In this document: positions 25,240 to 33,573 of the stretch, piece by piece | Layout: every line of letters begins with the position of its first letter | How positions within the stretch are numbered: the first letter of the stretch is position 1 | Source: Betaproteobacteria bacterium SG8_39 | GTDB taxonomy: Bacteria; Pseudomonadota; Gammaproteobacteria; Burkholderiales; SG8-39 | Direction: 5' to 3' | Length of the DNA: 35,135 bases | Assembly (NCBI GenBank): GCA_001303445.1 | Contig: LJTQ01000060.1 | Coordinates: forward strand, 1-35,135 | Notes under the pieces: model-generated | Told to the model about the DNA's origin: nothing | The model's database searches: none | Seen by the model: only the letters and a program-made list of their open reading frames with translations | Translations under genes and position numbers: made by a program

Positions 25240-26959
25240 CGCCCGCACAGCGCATTGCCCGCCTCACCGGGCGCGACGCCTTTCTCAAGCTGCTCGTCGA
25301 CGAGGGCGTGACACATCTGTTCGGCAACCCGGGCACCACCGAGCTCGCCATCATGGAGGCGGTGCCCGGCACGCCGGAGCTGAACTACGTGCTCGGCACG
25401 CAGGAAGCGGTGGTGGTCGGCATGGCCGACGGCTTTGCACGTGCCTCGGGTCGGCTCGCCGCGGTCAGCCTGCACGTTGCGCCCGGCCTCGGCAACGCGA
25501 TGGGCGCGCTCTACAACGCGAAATTTTCCGGCTCGCCGCTGATCGTCACCTGCGGTCAGCAGGAGCAGGGCCACGGCCTGCTCGAGCCGCTGCTCTATGA
25601 CCCGCTGGTGCCGATCGCTGCGCCGATGGTGAAGTGGGCGATCGAAGCGACGCGCGTCGAGGACCTGCCGCGCATCCTGCGCCGCGCGGCGAAAGTGGCG
25701 CTCACGCCGCCCACCGGGCCGGTGTTCGTCAGCCTGCCGGGCGACGTGCTCGACGCCGAGGCAGAGCTCGACCTGGGCCATGCGACGCGCATCGAAGCGG
25801 CGACGCGGCCCTCGGATGACGCGCTCGATCGGCTGGCCGCGCGGCTGCTCGCCGCCAAGCGCCCGGCGATCATCGCCGGCCATGAGCTCGCGACGCGCGA
25901 CGCCTTCGCCGAAGCGACCGCGCTCGCGGAGCTGCTGGGCGCCGCCGTGTACCAGCAGTCGGTGCCGTACGCGGCGTCGTTTCCGAGCGAGCATCCGCTC
26001 TATCTGGGCGCGTTCACGCGCAGCCAGAAGCTGGTGCGCGCTGCCCTCGAGGACTACGACCTGCTGGTCTGCCTCGGCGCCGACCTGCTGCGCATGTCGG
26101 TGATGAGCCCCGTCTCGCCGCTGCCTGAAACGCTGCCTGTCGTTCACATCAGCGAGCGCGACTGGGAGCTGGGGAAGCTGTCGTTCACATCAGCGAGCGC
26201 GACTGGGAGCTGGGGAAGAACTATCCCACCGATCTTGCGATCCGCGCCGACGTCAAACAGACGCTCGCCGCGCTGCTGCCGCGCCTCGCCGCGGCGCGCA
26301 CGCCGCAGCTGGCGCAGGCGGCGTCGGGGCGCGGCGCTGCACTCGCGCCGAAGAACTGGAGCGCGCAGCGCGACAAGCTGCGCGTTGATGCGCTGCTGGC
26401 GGCCGAGACCACGCCGATCGACCCCCGCTTCCTGATGCTGCGCCTCGCAGAATCGATCCCGCCCGACGCGGTGGTGGTGGAGGAGGCGCTGACCTCGGCC
26501 AACACGCTGCCCGGGGTGCTGGCGGTGCGCGAGCGTCAGCGCTTCTACGGCCTGGCGAGCGGCGGCCTGGGCTTCGGCGTACCGGGCGCCGCGGGCGTGA
26601 GCCTCGCACTGCCCGGACGGCCGGTGGTCGCGGTGATCGGCGACGGCAGCGCGCTCTACGGCATCCAGGCGCTGTGGACGGTGGCGCACCACAAGCTGCC
26701 GGTGACCTACGTCATTGCCAACAACCGCAGCTACCGCATCCTCAAGGAACGGCTGGTGTCGTTCCGCGGCTCGGACAGGTTCGTCGGCATGGATCTGCGC
26801 GATCCCGAGATCGACTACACCGGGCTCGCGCGCTCGATGGGGCTTGCGGCCCGGCGTGTGACAGACCCGGCCGACATCGCGCCTGCGCTGCGCGAGGCGG
26901 TGAAGAGCGGCGCGCCGCAGCTCATCGAGGTGATGGTCGCCGACGGCTTCGGCGGCTGA
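25236..26959 (+). pseudogene. ThDP-dependent enzyme (benzoylformate decarboxylase/acetolactate synthase-like), frameshifted by a 41-bp duplication
   Basis: From the GTG at 25236 the frame runs through the N-terminal ThDP domain: FGNPGTTELA, the cofactor-activating E57 in GTQEAVVVG, then SLHVAPGLGNAMGAL and GQQEQGHGLLEP, and on into the central domain. At 26137-26218 a 41-bp stretch is present twice, and the downstream frame is lost; the first frame ends at 26435. The rest of the protein lies in another frame up to 26959, with the ThDP motif GDGSALYGIQALW and VIANNRSYRIL. Removing one copy gives 560 residues, a normal length. The serine of the benzoylformate decarboxylase GNPGSNE motif is threonine here. 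An ATG at 26435 in the restored frame could make a 174-residue C-terminal fragment. The cause could be a real mutation or a sequencing/assembly error. Confidence 0.88.
26137..26218 (+). repeat. perfect tandem duplication of 41 bp
   Basis: Copy one is 26137-26177 and copy two is 26178-26218. They are identical, start CTGTCGTTCACATC and end GAGCTGGGGAAG. The unit is not a multiple of three and breaks the ThDP enzyme gene. Confidence 0.97.
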
Positions 26960-27010
26960 GGGATGAAATCGCTGCGCGGCGTGTTCTGTGCGTAGGAACA
27001 GGAGGACGTA

Positions 27011-27841
27011 ATGCGACTTCTCACGGTGCTGCTCACGATGGGGTTGGCGCTCGCGCCGGCGGCCGCGCCCGCGGCGGCGGAACTGCCGATCTTCGACGCG
27101 CACGTCCACTTCAGCCACGACGCCGCCGACCAGATCGCGCTGAGCGACGCGGTCGCGATCCTGCGCAAGGCGGGGCTGAAAGGCGCGCTCGTCTCGAGCT
27201 CAGACGACGCGGGCACGCAGAAGCTCTACGAAGCCGCGCCGGACATCGTCGTGCCGGAGCTGCGGCCCTACCGCAGGCGCGGCGAGATCGGCAGCTGGGT
27301 GCGCGACGCGACGGTGATCGACTATCTGGAAGCGCGCCTCAAGCGCTACCAGTACGCCGCCATCGGCGAGTTCCATCTCTACGGTGCCGATGCCGACCTG
27401 CCGGTGCCGCGGCGCATGGTCGAGTTGGCGAAGCAGCACGACCTCATGCTGCATGCGCATTCGGACGCCGACGCGGTCGAGCGGCTGTTCGCGCAGTGGC
27501 CGCAGGCGCGCATTCTCTGGGCGCATTCGGGGTTCGATCAGCCTCAGAAGGTGCGCGCGATGCTGCGCAAGCACACGAACCTCTGGGCCGACCTCGCCTT
27601 CCGCACCGACCAGGCCAGCGGCGGCAAGGTCGACGCCGAGTGGCGCAAGGCGTTCGAGGAATTTCCAGACCGCTTCATGGTCGGCACCGACACCTTCACC
27701 CCGGAGCGCTGGTACTTCATCGGCGAGCACGCTGACTGGTCGCGCGAGTGGCTCAAGGATCTGCCGCCCGCGCTCGCCGAGCGTATCGCCTGGAAGAACG
27801 GCGAGGACGTCATCCGGGCGGCATTCGCGCGCAGGCGCTAG
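27011..27841 (+). CDS. exported metal-dependent amidohydrolase (Amidohydrolase_2)
   Basis: This 276-residue protein has a signal peptide (1-23, ending AAA/EL) and a strong ribosome site (AGGAGGACGT) before the ATG. The TIM-barrel amidohydrolase motifs are in order: IFDAHVHF (H31, H33 metal ligands), GEFHLYG, LMLHAHSD, ILWAHSGF, and VGTDTF with the final aspartate. Members of PF04909 hydrolyse or decarboxylate small aromatic or lactone-type acids. A periplasmic form is less usual. It lies 51 bases after the ThDP gene and is transcribed in the same direction. A role in the same pathway is possible but unproven, since the neighbouring enzymes are cytoplasmic. Confidence 0.87.
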   Translation: MRLLTVLLTMGLALAPAAAPAAAELPIFDAHVHFSHDAADQIALSDAVAILRKAGLKGALVSSSDDAGTQKLYEAAPDIVVPELRPYRRRGEIGSWVRDATVIDYLEARLKRYQYAAIGEFHLYGADADLPVPRRMVELAKQHDLMLHAHSDADAVERLFAQWPQARILWAHSGFDQPQKVRAMLRKHTNLWADLAFRTDQASGGKVDAEWRKAFEEFPDRFMVGTDTFTPERWYFIGEHADWSREWLKDLPPALAERIAWKNGEDVIRAAFARRR

Positions 27842-27895
27842 CGCGGGATTGATCAAGTGGGCTCCGCCCCTTGAGTACCCTCGACTTCAGTCGGA

Positions 27896-27926
27896 ACTCC
27901 GATCAAGTCGTTGAGTTGATCGGAGT
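27896..27926 (+). promoter_or_regulatory. 11-bp inverted repeat just upstream of the YtkA-like gene
   Basis: ACTCCGATCAA (27896-27906) pairs exactly with TTGATCGGAGT (27916-27926) around a nine-base loop. A partial copy, GATCAAGT, is also found at 27851-27858 within TTGATCAA, and again inside the hairpin at 27901-27908. The right arm ends nine bases before the ATG at 27936, so it could act as an operator or an RNA hairpin hiding the ribosome site. It may also terminate transcription from the amidohydrolase gene. Confidence 0.5.
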
Positions 27927-27935
27927 CTCCATGCG

Positions 27936-28334
27936 GTGATGATGCGGCGCATCCTGGCTGCGGTGCTGCTTGCGGCCGGTGCGCCCGTGCTGGCCTGCGA
28001 CTCACCCGGGGCGGACTATGCGCGGCTCGAATCGCCGCGCTTCGTGCTGTGGATGGCGACCCGGCCTGCGCCGGTGCCGATCGGCAGCGAGTTCGCGATC
28101 GACGCAGTGCTTTGCGCAAAGGGTGCGACGTCCGCCGATGCGGTCGGCTTCGATGCGTGGATGCCGGCACACCGACACGGCATGAACTCGCGCCCGAGCG
28201 TACGGGCGCTGGACGGCGGGCGCTGGCGCGCGGAGGGCTACCTCTTCCACATGCCAGGGCGCTGGCAGTTCACCTTCGAGATCGATACGGCGTCCGGGCG
28301 AGAGCGACTCACACACGACGTGGAGCTCGACTGA
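27936..28334 (+). CDS. exported YtkA-like domain protein
   Basis: This 132-residue protein has a signal peptide (ending VLA/C or near it). The mature part is a single beta-sandwich of about 110 residues resembling YtkA-like proteins (PF13115): FDAWMPAHRHGMNSRPSV, then GGRWRAEGYLFHMPGRWQFT, then an ending strand RLTHDVELD. The conserved MPxHxHGM histidines and methionines suggest a metal site, perhaps copper. It overlaps or nearly abuts the di-haem peroxidase gene (ATG two bases after its stop). Such small proteins commonly accompany cytochrome c peroxidase genes. The role is likely periplasmic redox or metal handling, inferred from the pairing. Confidence 0.83.
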   Translation: MMMRRILAAVLLAAGAPVLACDSPGADYARLESPRFVLWMATRPAPVPIGSEFAIDAVLCAKGATSADAVGFDAWMPAHRHGMNSRPSVRALDGGRWRAEGYLFHMPGRWQFTFEIDTASGRERLTHDVELD

Positions 28335-28336
28335 CC

Positions 28337-29527
28337 ATGCGGCTGATCGCGCTACTCGCAGCGGCGCTGCTGGCCCACGACGCGGCGGGCGGGCTGCTTG
28401 ACTTCACCGCTGCCGAACTGCGCGCGATCGAGCGCCACGGGCCGTGGCCGCCGCCGGCGCCGCGCGATCCGTCGAACCGCGTCTCGGGCAACGCGGAGGC
28501 CATCGCGTTCGGCGAGTTGCTGTTCTTCGATACCCGGCTCTCGCCGAACGGCGCCATGTCCTGCGGCCGCTGCCACCAGCCGGGCCGGGCGTGGACCGAC
28601 GGACGCCGCACGCCGGGCGGCGTGATCGGTGCGACCGGGCGTGACGCGCTCACCCGCAATACGCCGACGCTGTGGAACGCGGGCTTCGGGCGCTGGTTCG
28701 GCTGGGGCGGCGGCTCGGACACGATCTGGTCGTTCAGCCTGCGCCCGATCCGCCACCCGCTCGAGATGGGCTCGAGCGCCGCGCACATGGCGCGTACCCT
28801 GCGCGCCGACCCCGAACTCGCCTGCCGTTACCGGCGCGTGTTCGGCGAAGCCGGCAAGCCGGACGAGGCGCTGCTGGTCGATGTCGTCAAGGCGATCGCG
28901 GCCTTTGTCGAGACGCTGGTTTCGGCGCGCAGCCCGTTCGACGAATTCCGCGACGCGCTCGCCCGCGGCGACCGCGATGCTGCCGCCCGCTACCCGCTCG
29001 CCGCGCAGCGCGGGCTGCGGCGGTTCGTCGGCGAAGGCAACTGCAGCGTCTGCCATTTCGGGCCGGCGTTCAGTAACGGCGAGTTCGGCGACATCGGCGT
29101 GCCCTTTTTCGTGCCGAGCGGCGTCGACAGCGGGCGCTATGCCGGCATCCAGCGCCTGCGCGCCGATCCCCACAACCTGCTCGGGCGCTTCAACGACCGC
29201 CCGGGCGACGCGGGCGCGGCGCGCACGCGCCACGTGCAGCTGCAACCGAGAAACTTCGGCGAGTTCAAGGTGCCGGGCCTGCGCAACGTGGCGAAGACGG
29301 CGCCCTACATGCACGACGGCTCGCTCGCGACGCTGAGCGACGTCGTCAAGCATTACTCGGAGCTGGACGAGAACCGGCTGCACACCGAGGGCGAGAGGAT
29401 CCTGCGCCCGTTGCGCCTCTCGCCACAGGCCTCGGCGGATCTCGTCGCCTTCCTGGAATCGCTTTCGGACACCGGGCGCTACGTCAGCGGCGCGCCCAGT
29501 CGGTGCGCTTCACGGCGAGTGCAGTGA
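28337..29527 (+). CDS. di-haem cytochrome c peroxidase (MauG/CcpA family)
   Basis: A periplasmic protein of 396 residues with a short signal peptide (1-18). Two CXXCH haem c motifs are present, CGRCH from C76 and CSVCH from C236. Between them are features of the family: FDTRLSPNGAMSCGRC, GRDALTRNTPTLWNAGF, and FSLRPIRHPLEMG. After the second haem motif KVPGLRNVAKTAPYMHDGSL is the region with the conserved tyrosine or methionine and histidine near the active-site haem. It reduces H2O2 with cytochrome electrons or oxidises a partner protein as in MauG. The start is two bases after the YtkA-like gene. Its last 44 bases overlap the convergent MATE gene. MauG-type versus peroxidase activity cannot be separated here. 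Confidence 0.93.
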   Translation: MRLIALLAAALLAHDAAGGLLDFTAAELRAIERHGPWPPPAPRDPSNRVSGNAEAIAFGELLFFDTRLSPNGAMSCGRCHQPGRAWTDGRRTPGGVIGATGRDALTRNTPTLWNAGFGRWFGWGGGSDTIWSFSLRPIRHPLEMGSSAAHMARTLRADPELACRYRRVFGEAGKPDEALLVDVVKAIAAFVETLVSARSPFDEFRDALARGDRDAAARYPLAAQRGLRRFVGEGNCSVCHFGPAFSNGEFGDIGVPFFVPSGVDSGRYAGIQRLRADPHNLLGRFNDRPGDAGAARTRHVQLQPRNFGEFKVPGLRNVAKTAPYMHDGSLATLSDVVKHYSELDENRLHTEGERILRPLRLSPQASADLVAFLESLSDTGRYVSGAPSRCASRRVQ

Positions 29528-30869
29528 GGCTGCCGAAGACCACCAGGCCGACGGCGACCAGCGCGAACACCGCCCACAGCGGACCGCTCAGGGCGAGCAC
29601 CAGCGCGGCGCCGACGACGACGAGCAGCAGCCGCACGGTGCCGGCGAGTACCGGCCAGACGACGTGCCCCGAGCCCTGCGAGGCGAAGTACAGCACGATG
29701 GCAATGCCGAGGAAGGTGTAGCTCGGCCCGACGATGCGCAGGTAGAGCTGACCCGCCTCCAGAACCTGCGGGTCGTCGGAGAAGATGCCGACCCAGACCT
29801 GCGGCGCGATGGCCACCGTGATCCCGATCGCCAGGCTGACCGCGCCGGCGATCGCGGCACCGGTCCAGGCGATGTCCTTTGCGCGCGCCAGATGCCCGGC
29901 GCCGACATGGGTGCCGACCATCGGCAGCATCGCCTGGCCGATCGAGAATACCAGCGGCACCTGCAGCAGCTCGAGGCGCACGCCGACGCCGTAGCCGGCG
30001 AGCGCCGCGGTGCCGTAGCGTCCGACGAAGCCGGTGACGATGACCGCGGTGAGCACCGTCTGCAGCGCGGAGACTGATGACACCGCGCCGACGCGCAGGA
30101 TATCCCGGAAGCGCCGCCATTCGAGCCGCCAGTGCGCACGGCTCGGGCGCAGCGGCGTGTTCCAGACATACAGGGCCATCCCCACGCTCGCCAGGCTGAA
30201 GGTCGTGACATAGGCGACCCCGGCGCCGGCGATGCCGAGCGAGGGCAGGCCGAATGCGCCGAGCGTCAGCGTGCCCGAAAGCGGTACGTGGATCATCGCC
30301 GCGAGAATCAGCACCAGCGAAGGCACCAGCGTGTTGCCGCTGCCGCGCAGCACGCTGGCGAAGGTGTTCGAGATCCACACCGCGATCGCGCCGGAGAACA
30401 CGACGTTCGAATAAATCAGCGCCTGCGCCAGCGCGTCATCCTTGCCGCCGAGCAGGCGATACAGGCCGGCGCCCGTGCCGAGCAGCAGCACGGTGAATGT
30501 CAGGCCGAGGATGAGCGCGATGACCAGGCCATGCGCGACGAGCGCGCGCGCCGCCTCCTCTTCGCCGGCGCCGAGTGCGCGCGCGATCGCCGAGGACACG
30601 CCGCCGCCCATCGCGCCGGCCGAGGTCATCTGCAGCAGCATGATGAGCGGAAAGACCAGTGCGAGGCCCGCCAGGGGTTCGGTGCCGAGCCGTCCGACGA
30701 AGTAGGTGTCGCCGATCGAGATCGCGGTCTGGAATAGCGCCAGCAGGGCGGGCGGCCCCGCGAGCCGCCCGAGCGTGGGCAGGATCGGCGCATCGAGCAG
30801 GCGCTGCGTCGCCAGACGCTTGATGTGCGGGCGCGCTGCGGGCCTGGCCTCGACCGGCGGCTGATCCAT
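29484..30869 (-). CDS. MATE family efflux transporter
   Basis: The inner-membrane protein has 461 residues and about 12 transmembrane helices in two homologous halves. It contains GDTYFVGRLGTEPLAGLALVFP, the first-half pattern for MATE proteins, and a corresponding second-half segment GYGVGVRLELLQVPLVFSIG. The N-terminal 30 residues are cytoplasmic and proline/arginine-rich. Such transporters export drugs or organic cations using a Na+ or H+ gradient; the substrate is unknown. It is transcribed alone on the minus strand. Its 3' end overlaps that of the peroxidase gene, and its start is divergent from the LrgA-like gene. Confidence 0.93.
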   Translation of the reverse strand: MDQPPVEARPAARPHIKRLATQRLLDAPILPTLGRLAGPPALLALFQTAISIGDTYFVGRLGTEPLAGLALVFPLIMLLQMTSAGAMGGGVSSAIARALGAGEEEAARALVAHGLVIALILGLTFTVLLLGTGAGLYRLLGGKDDALAQALIYSNVVFSGAIAVWISNTFASVLRGSGNTLVPSLVLILAAMIHVPLSGTLTLGAFGLPSLGIAGAGVAYVTTFSLASVGMALYVWNTPLRPSRAHWRLEWRRFRDILRVGAVSSVSALQTVLTAVIVTGFVGRYGTAALAGYGVGVRLELLQVPLVFSIGQAMLPMVGTHVGAGHLARAKDIAWTGAAIAGAVSLAIGITVAIAPQVWVGIFSDDPQVLEAGQLYLRIVGPSYTFLGIAIVLYFASQGSGHVVWPVLAGTVRLLLVVVGAALVLALSGPLWAVFALVAVGLVVFGSLTALAVKRTDWARR

Positions 30870-30919
30870 GCGCGCAGCCTAGCAGCGCCGCCATCCCCGC
30901 GGTCGCGTGTTTCGCGGGT

Positions 30920-30928
30920 TGCTAAGAT
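30920..30928 (+). promoter_or_regulatory. extended -10 promoter element of the lrgA-like gene
   Basis: TGCTAAGAT combines a TGn extension with a TAAGAT hexamer (30923-30928). It lies six bases before the ATG at 30935, which has no Shine-Dalgarno sequence. The spacing is the same as at tag and suggests a leaderless or very short-leader message. Confidence 0.4.
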
Positions 30929-30934
30929 GCGCGC

Positions 30935-31267
30935 ATGCTTGCCGCGCTCACCGTACTGCTGGTCTACCAGTTGATCGGCGAAGTGCTGGTCCAGCTCCTG
31001 GCCCTGCCGGTGCCGGGGCCGGTGGTCGGTATGCTGCTGCTGTTCGTCACGCTGCTCGCGCGCGGCAGTGCGCCGGAATCGCTGCGCACGACCGCCAACG
31101 GCCTGCTCGCCCACCTCTCGCTGCTCTTCGTGCCGGCCGGTGTCGGCGTGATGCTGCATTTCGAGCGTCTCGGCGCGGAGTGGCTGCCGATCACGGTGGC
31201 GCTGGTGGCGAGCACGGTGGTCACCATCGGCGTCGCCGCGCTGGTCATGCGGGCCCTGCAGCGATGA
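30935..31267 (+). CDS. LrgA/CidA family holin-like protein
   Basis: This 110-residue inner-membrane protein has four helices. Near the N-terminus VYQLIGEVLVQLLALPVPGP is followed by VVGMLLLFVTLL; then comes LLAHLSLLFVPAGVGVM. These match LrgA/CidA proteins (PF03788). They are compared with phage holins/antiholins in control of murein hydrolase activity, and some are now linked to organic-acid export. It is followed by the LrgB partner with a four-base overlap. Confidence 0.93.
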   Translation: MLAALTVLLVYQLIGEVLVQLLALPVPGPVVGMLLLFVTLLARGSAPESLRTTANGLLAHLSLLFVPAGVGVMLHFERLGAEWLPITVALVASTVVTIGVAALVMRALQR

Positions 31268-31995
31268 GCGGCACCGCGAGTACGTTTGCCGAAATCTGGG
31301 TCTACCTGTCGGCTTCGCCGCTGCTCGGGCTGACGGTCACGCTGCTTGCCTACCAGGCGGCGTACTGGATCTACGAAAAGGCGAAGATGAACCCGCTGGC
31401 GAACCCGGTGGCGATTTCGGTGGCCATGCTCGTCGCGCTGCTGTGGTTCACCGACACGCCGTATCCGACCTACTTCGAGGGTGCGCAGTTCGTCCATTTC
31501 CTGCTCGGCCCGGCGACCGTTGCGCTCGCCGTACCGCTGTATGCCAACCTCGAGACGCTGAAGCGCAACCTGCTGCCGCTTGCCGGCGCGCTGGTCGCCG
31601 GTTCGGTCACCGCCGCGCTCTCCGCAGTCGGCATAGGCTGGGCGCTCGGCGCAAGTCGCGAGACGCTGCTCTCGCTGGCGCCGAAATCGGTCACCACGCC
31701 GATCGCCATGGGCATCGCTGAAAAGCTCGGCGGCCTGCCTTCGCTGACCGCGGTGCTGGTGGTGACGACCGGCATCCTCGGCGCCGTGCTGGCGCGCGGC
31801 ACGCTGAATCTGCTGCGGGTGAAGGATCATGCGGTGCGCGGCTTCGCGGTGGGGATCGCCGCGCACGGCATCGGCACCGCGCGCGCGTTTCAGGTGTCCG
31901 AGACCATGGGCGCTTTCGCTGGCCTCGGCATGGGGCTGAACGGCATGGCGACCGCGTTCCTGTTCCCCGTGCTGGTCACGCTCTGGGGCGGCTGA
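31264..31995 (+). CDS. LrgB/CidB family membrane protein
   Basis: The product has 243 residues with about six or seven transmembrane helices. The family pattern is clear: LLAYQAAYWIYEKAKMNPLANPV, FLLGPATVALAVPLY, then the signature LAPKSVTTPIAMGIAEKLGG and VGIAAHGIGTARAFQ. It works with the LrgA-like protein encoded just before. ATGA overlap at 31264-31267 indicates coupled translation. The 3' end overlaps the VanZ-like gene by 20 bases on the opposite strand. Confidence 0.94.
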   Translation: MSGTASTFAEIWVYLSASPLLGLTVTLLAYQAAYWIYEKAKMNPLANPVAISVAMLVALLWFTDTPYPTYFEGAQFVHFLLGPATVALAVPLYANLETLKRNLLPLAGALVAGSVTAALSAVGIGWALGASRETLLSLAPKSVTTPIAMGIAEKLGGLPSLTAVLVVTTGILGAVLARGTLNLLRVKDHAVRGFAVGIAAHGIGTARAFQVSETMGAFAGLGMGLNGMATAFLFPVLVTLWGG

Positions 31996-32362
31996 CCGCA
32001 GCCTCGAGCCGAGCCAGCAGCCGTCCGCCGCTCGCCAGCGCCGCGCCCCAGCCGAGCGTGACGCCCAGCGCGTTGGCAACCATGTCTAAGGGCTCGTAGC
32101 TCCGGTAGCCGAGCGCGCCCTGCACGAACTCGAGGGCGACGCCAAGCAGGGCGAAGCCGATCGCATAGGCGAGTCGCGGTCCTGTCGTCGGATACAGCTG
32201 ACCGAACCAGAACATGAGGACGCCGTAGCCGAGCAAATGGCCGAGTTTGTCGCCTTGTTCGATGTCGATCGTCGGCGGGTTGGGCGTGAGCGACAACCAG
32301 ACGATCGTCGCCACCCAGCCCCAGCCGAGCGCGAGCCAGAGCGGACGCAGCCGCTGCGCCAT
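31976..32362 (-). CDS. VanZ-like membrane protein
   Basis: This 128-residue inner-membrane protein has four helices. The VanZ pattern is present: WLSLTPNPPTIDIEQGDKLG, HLLGYGVLMFWFGQL, then LLGVALEFVQGALGYRSYEP, and LDMVANALGVTLGW. VanZ gives low-level teicoplanin resistance in enterococci. In proteobacteria the family's role is unknown. The ATG at 32362 shares one base with the stop of the radical SAM gene (TGATG), so it is coupled to it. Confidence 0.9.
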   Translation of the reverse strand: MAQRLRPLWLALGWGWVATIVWLSLTPNPPTIDIEQGDKLGHLLGYGVLMFWFGQLYPTTGPRLAYAIGFALLGVALEFVQGALGYRSYEPLDMVANALGVTLGWGAALASGGRLLARLEAAVSRPRA

Positions 32363-33513
32363 CAGAACAGCGCCATCTGCCCGGCGGGGTCCGGACGGCG
32401 AAAGCGGCCGCAATCGAGCGCGCGCCGCGGCGCCTGCCCGCGCTCGTCGCCGTTCAGCCCGTACTTGCGGCAGGCCAGCTCGAAGCGCCGGCCGATCAGC
32501 TCGGCGTAGGTGCCGGTTCCCGTCATGCGCGTGCCGAAACGCGGGTCGTTGTCGCGTCCGTCGCGCAGCTGCTGCACCAGGCTCATGACGTGCGCCGCTC
32601 GCTGCGGCAGCTGCGTCGCGAGCCATTCGCGGAACAGGGCCTTCAGCTCGTTCGGCAGGCGCAGCATCTGGTAGCCGGCCATCGTCGCGCCGGCCTGCGC
32701 CGCGGCCTCGAGCGCTTCCTCGATCGACTTCTCGTTCAGCGCCGGGATCACCGGTGCCATCATCACGCCCACCGGTACGCCGGCTTCGGCGAGCGCGCGA
32801 ATCGTGTCGAGCCGCCGCTGCGGCGCGGGCGCGCGCGGCTCGAGCCGGCGCGCGAGCACGCGATCGAGCGTGGTCACGGTGACGAACACCTTGGCGAGGT
32901 TCGCGCGTCCCATCGGGCCGAGCAGGTCGAGGTCGCGCTCGACGAGCGCAGACTTGGTGACCAAGGTCAGCGGATGCTGGCACTCGGCGAGCACCTCGAT
33001 CAGCTCGCGCGTAATGCGGTAGCGCCGTTCCGCCGGCTGGTAGCAGTCGGTGTTGGCGCCGATCGCGATCGGCGAGCAAACGTAGCCGCGCCGGCCGATC
33101 TCGGCGCGCAGGACCTCGGCGGCGTTCAGCTTGGCGAACAGGCGCGACTCGAAATCGAGTCCGGGGGAGAGCTCCAGGTAGGCATGCGCCGGCCGGGCGT
33201 AGCAGTAGATGCAGCCGTGCTCGCAGCCGCGGTACGGATTGACCGACAGCTCGAAGGGCAGGTCGGGCGACGCGTTGCGCTGGATGAGCGAGCGCACGCG
33301 CTCTTCGGTGATCCGGGTGTCGAGCGGCGCTGCGGGCTCGTCGTCTGCGGTCCAGCCGTCGTCGTAGGCCTCGCGCTCGACCGATTCGAAACGCCCGGCG
33401 ACGCGCGACAGCGCGCCGCGTGCCTTGTAGCCAGGCTGCCCTGTCTGAAACCGGATTGGAACCGCCGCGATGCTGCGCGTTTCCTTGGTTTCGTTAAATG
33501 CGTCCTTCGCCAT
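32362..33513 (-). CDS. PA0069-type radical SAM protein
   Basis: This cytoplasmic protein of 383 residues has a CxxxCxxC iron-sulfur cluster motif at C97, C101 and C104 (GCEHGCIYCYARPAHAY), the pattern of radical SAM enzymes. GANTDCYQPAE, LVTKSALVERDLDLLG and PVIPALNEKSIEEALEAAAQ are features of the PA0069 group, which is related in sequence to spore photoproduct lyase. The group's substrate is unknown. The start at 33513 is chosen because the longer open frame upstream runs antisense through the MFS gene and is not coding. It is followed directly by the VanZ-like gene. Confidence 0.92.
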   Translation of the reverse strand: MAKDAFNETKETRSIAAVPIRFQTGQPGYKARGALSRVAGRFESVEREAYDDGWTADDEPAAPLDTRITEERVRSLIQRNASPDLPFELSVNPYRGCEHGCIYCYARPAHAYLELSPGLDFESRLFAKLNAAEVLRAEIGRRGYVCSPIAIGANTDCYQPAERRYRITRELIEVLAECQHPLTLVTKSALVERDLDLLGPMGRANLAKVFVTVTTLDRVLARRLEPRAPAPQRRLDTIRALAEAGVPVGVMMAPVIPALNEKSIEEALEAAAQAGATMAGYQMLRLPNELKALFREWLATQLPQRAAHVMSLVQQLRDGRDNDPRFGTRMTGTGTYAELIGRRFELACRKYGLNGDERGQAPRRALDCGRFRRPDPAGQMALF

Positions 33514-33525
33514 CTCGCCGCCCGT

Positions 33526-33531
33526 TAGAAT
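33526..33531 (+). promoter_or_regulatory. -10-like element of the MFS gene
   Basis: TAGAAT lies 42 bases before the chosen ATG. A second AT-rich stretch, TGTATAAATG, touches the start codon itself and would place a transcription start after it, so I favour the upstream element. No clear -35 is seen. Confidence 0.35.
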
Positions 33532-33573
33532 GCGCCGCACCTTACGCGCAGCGCCTGCTCGGGAACTGTATAA

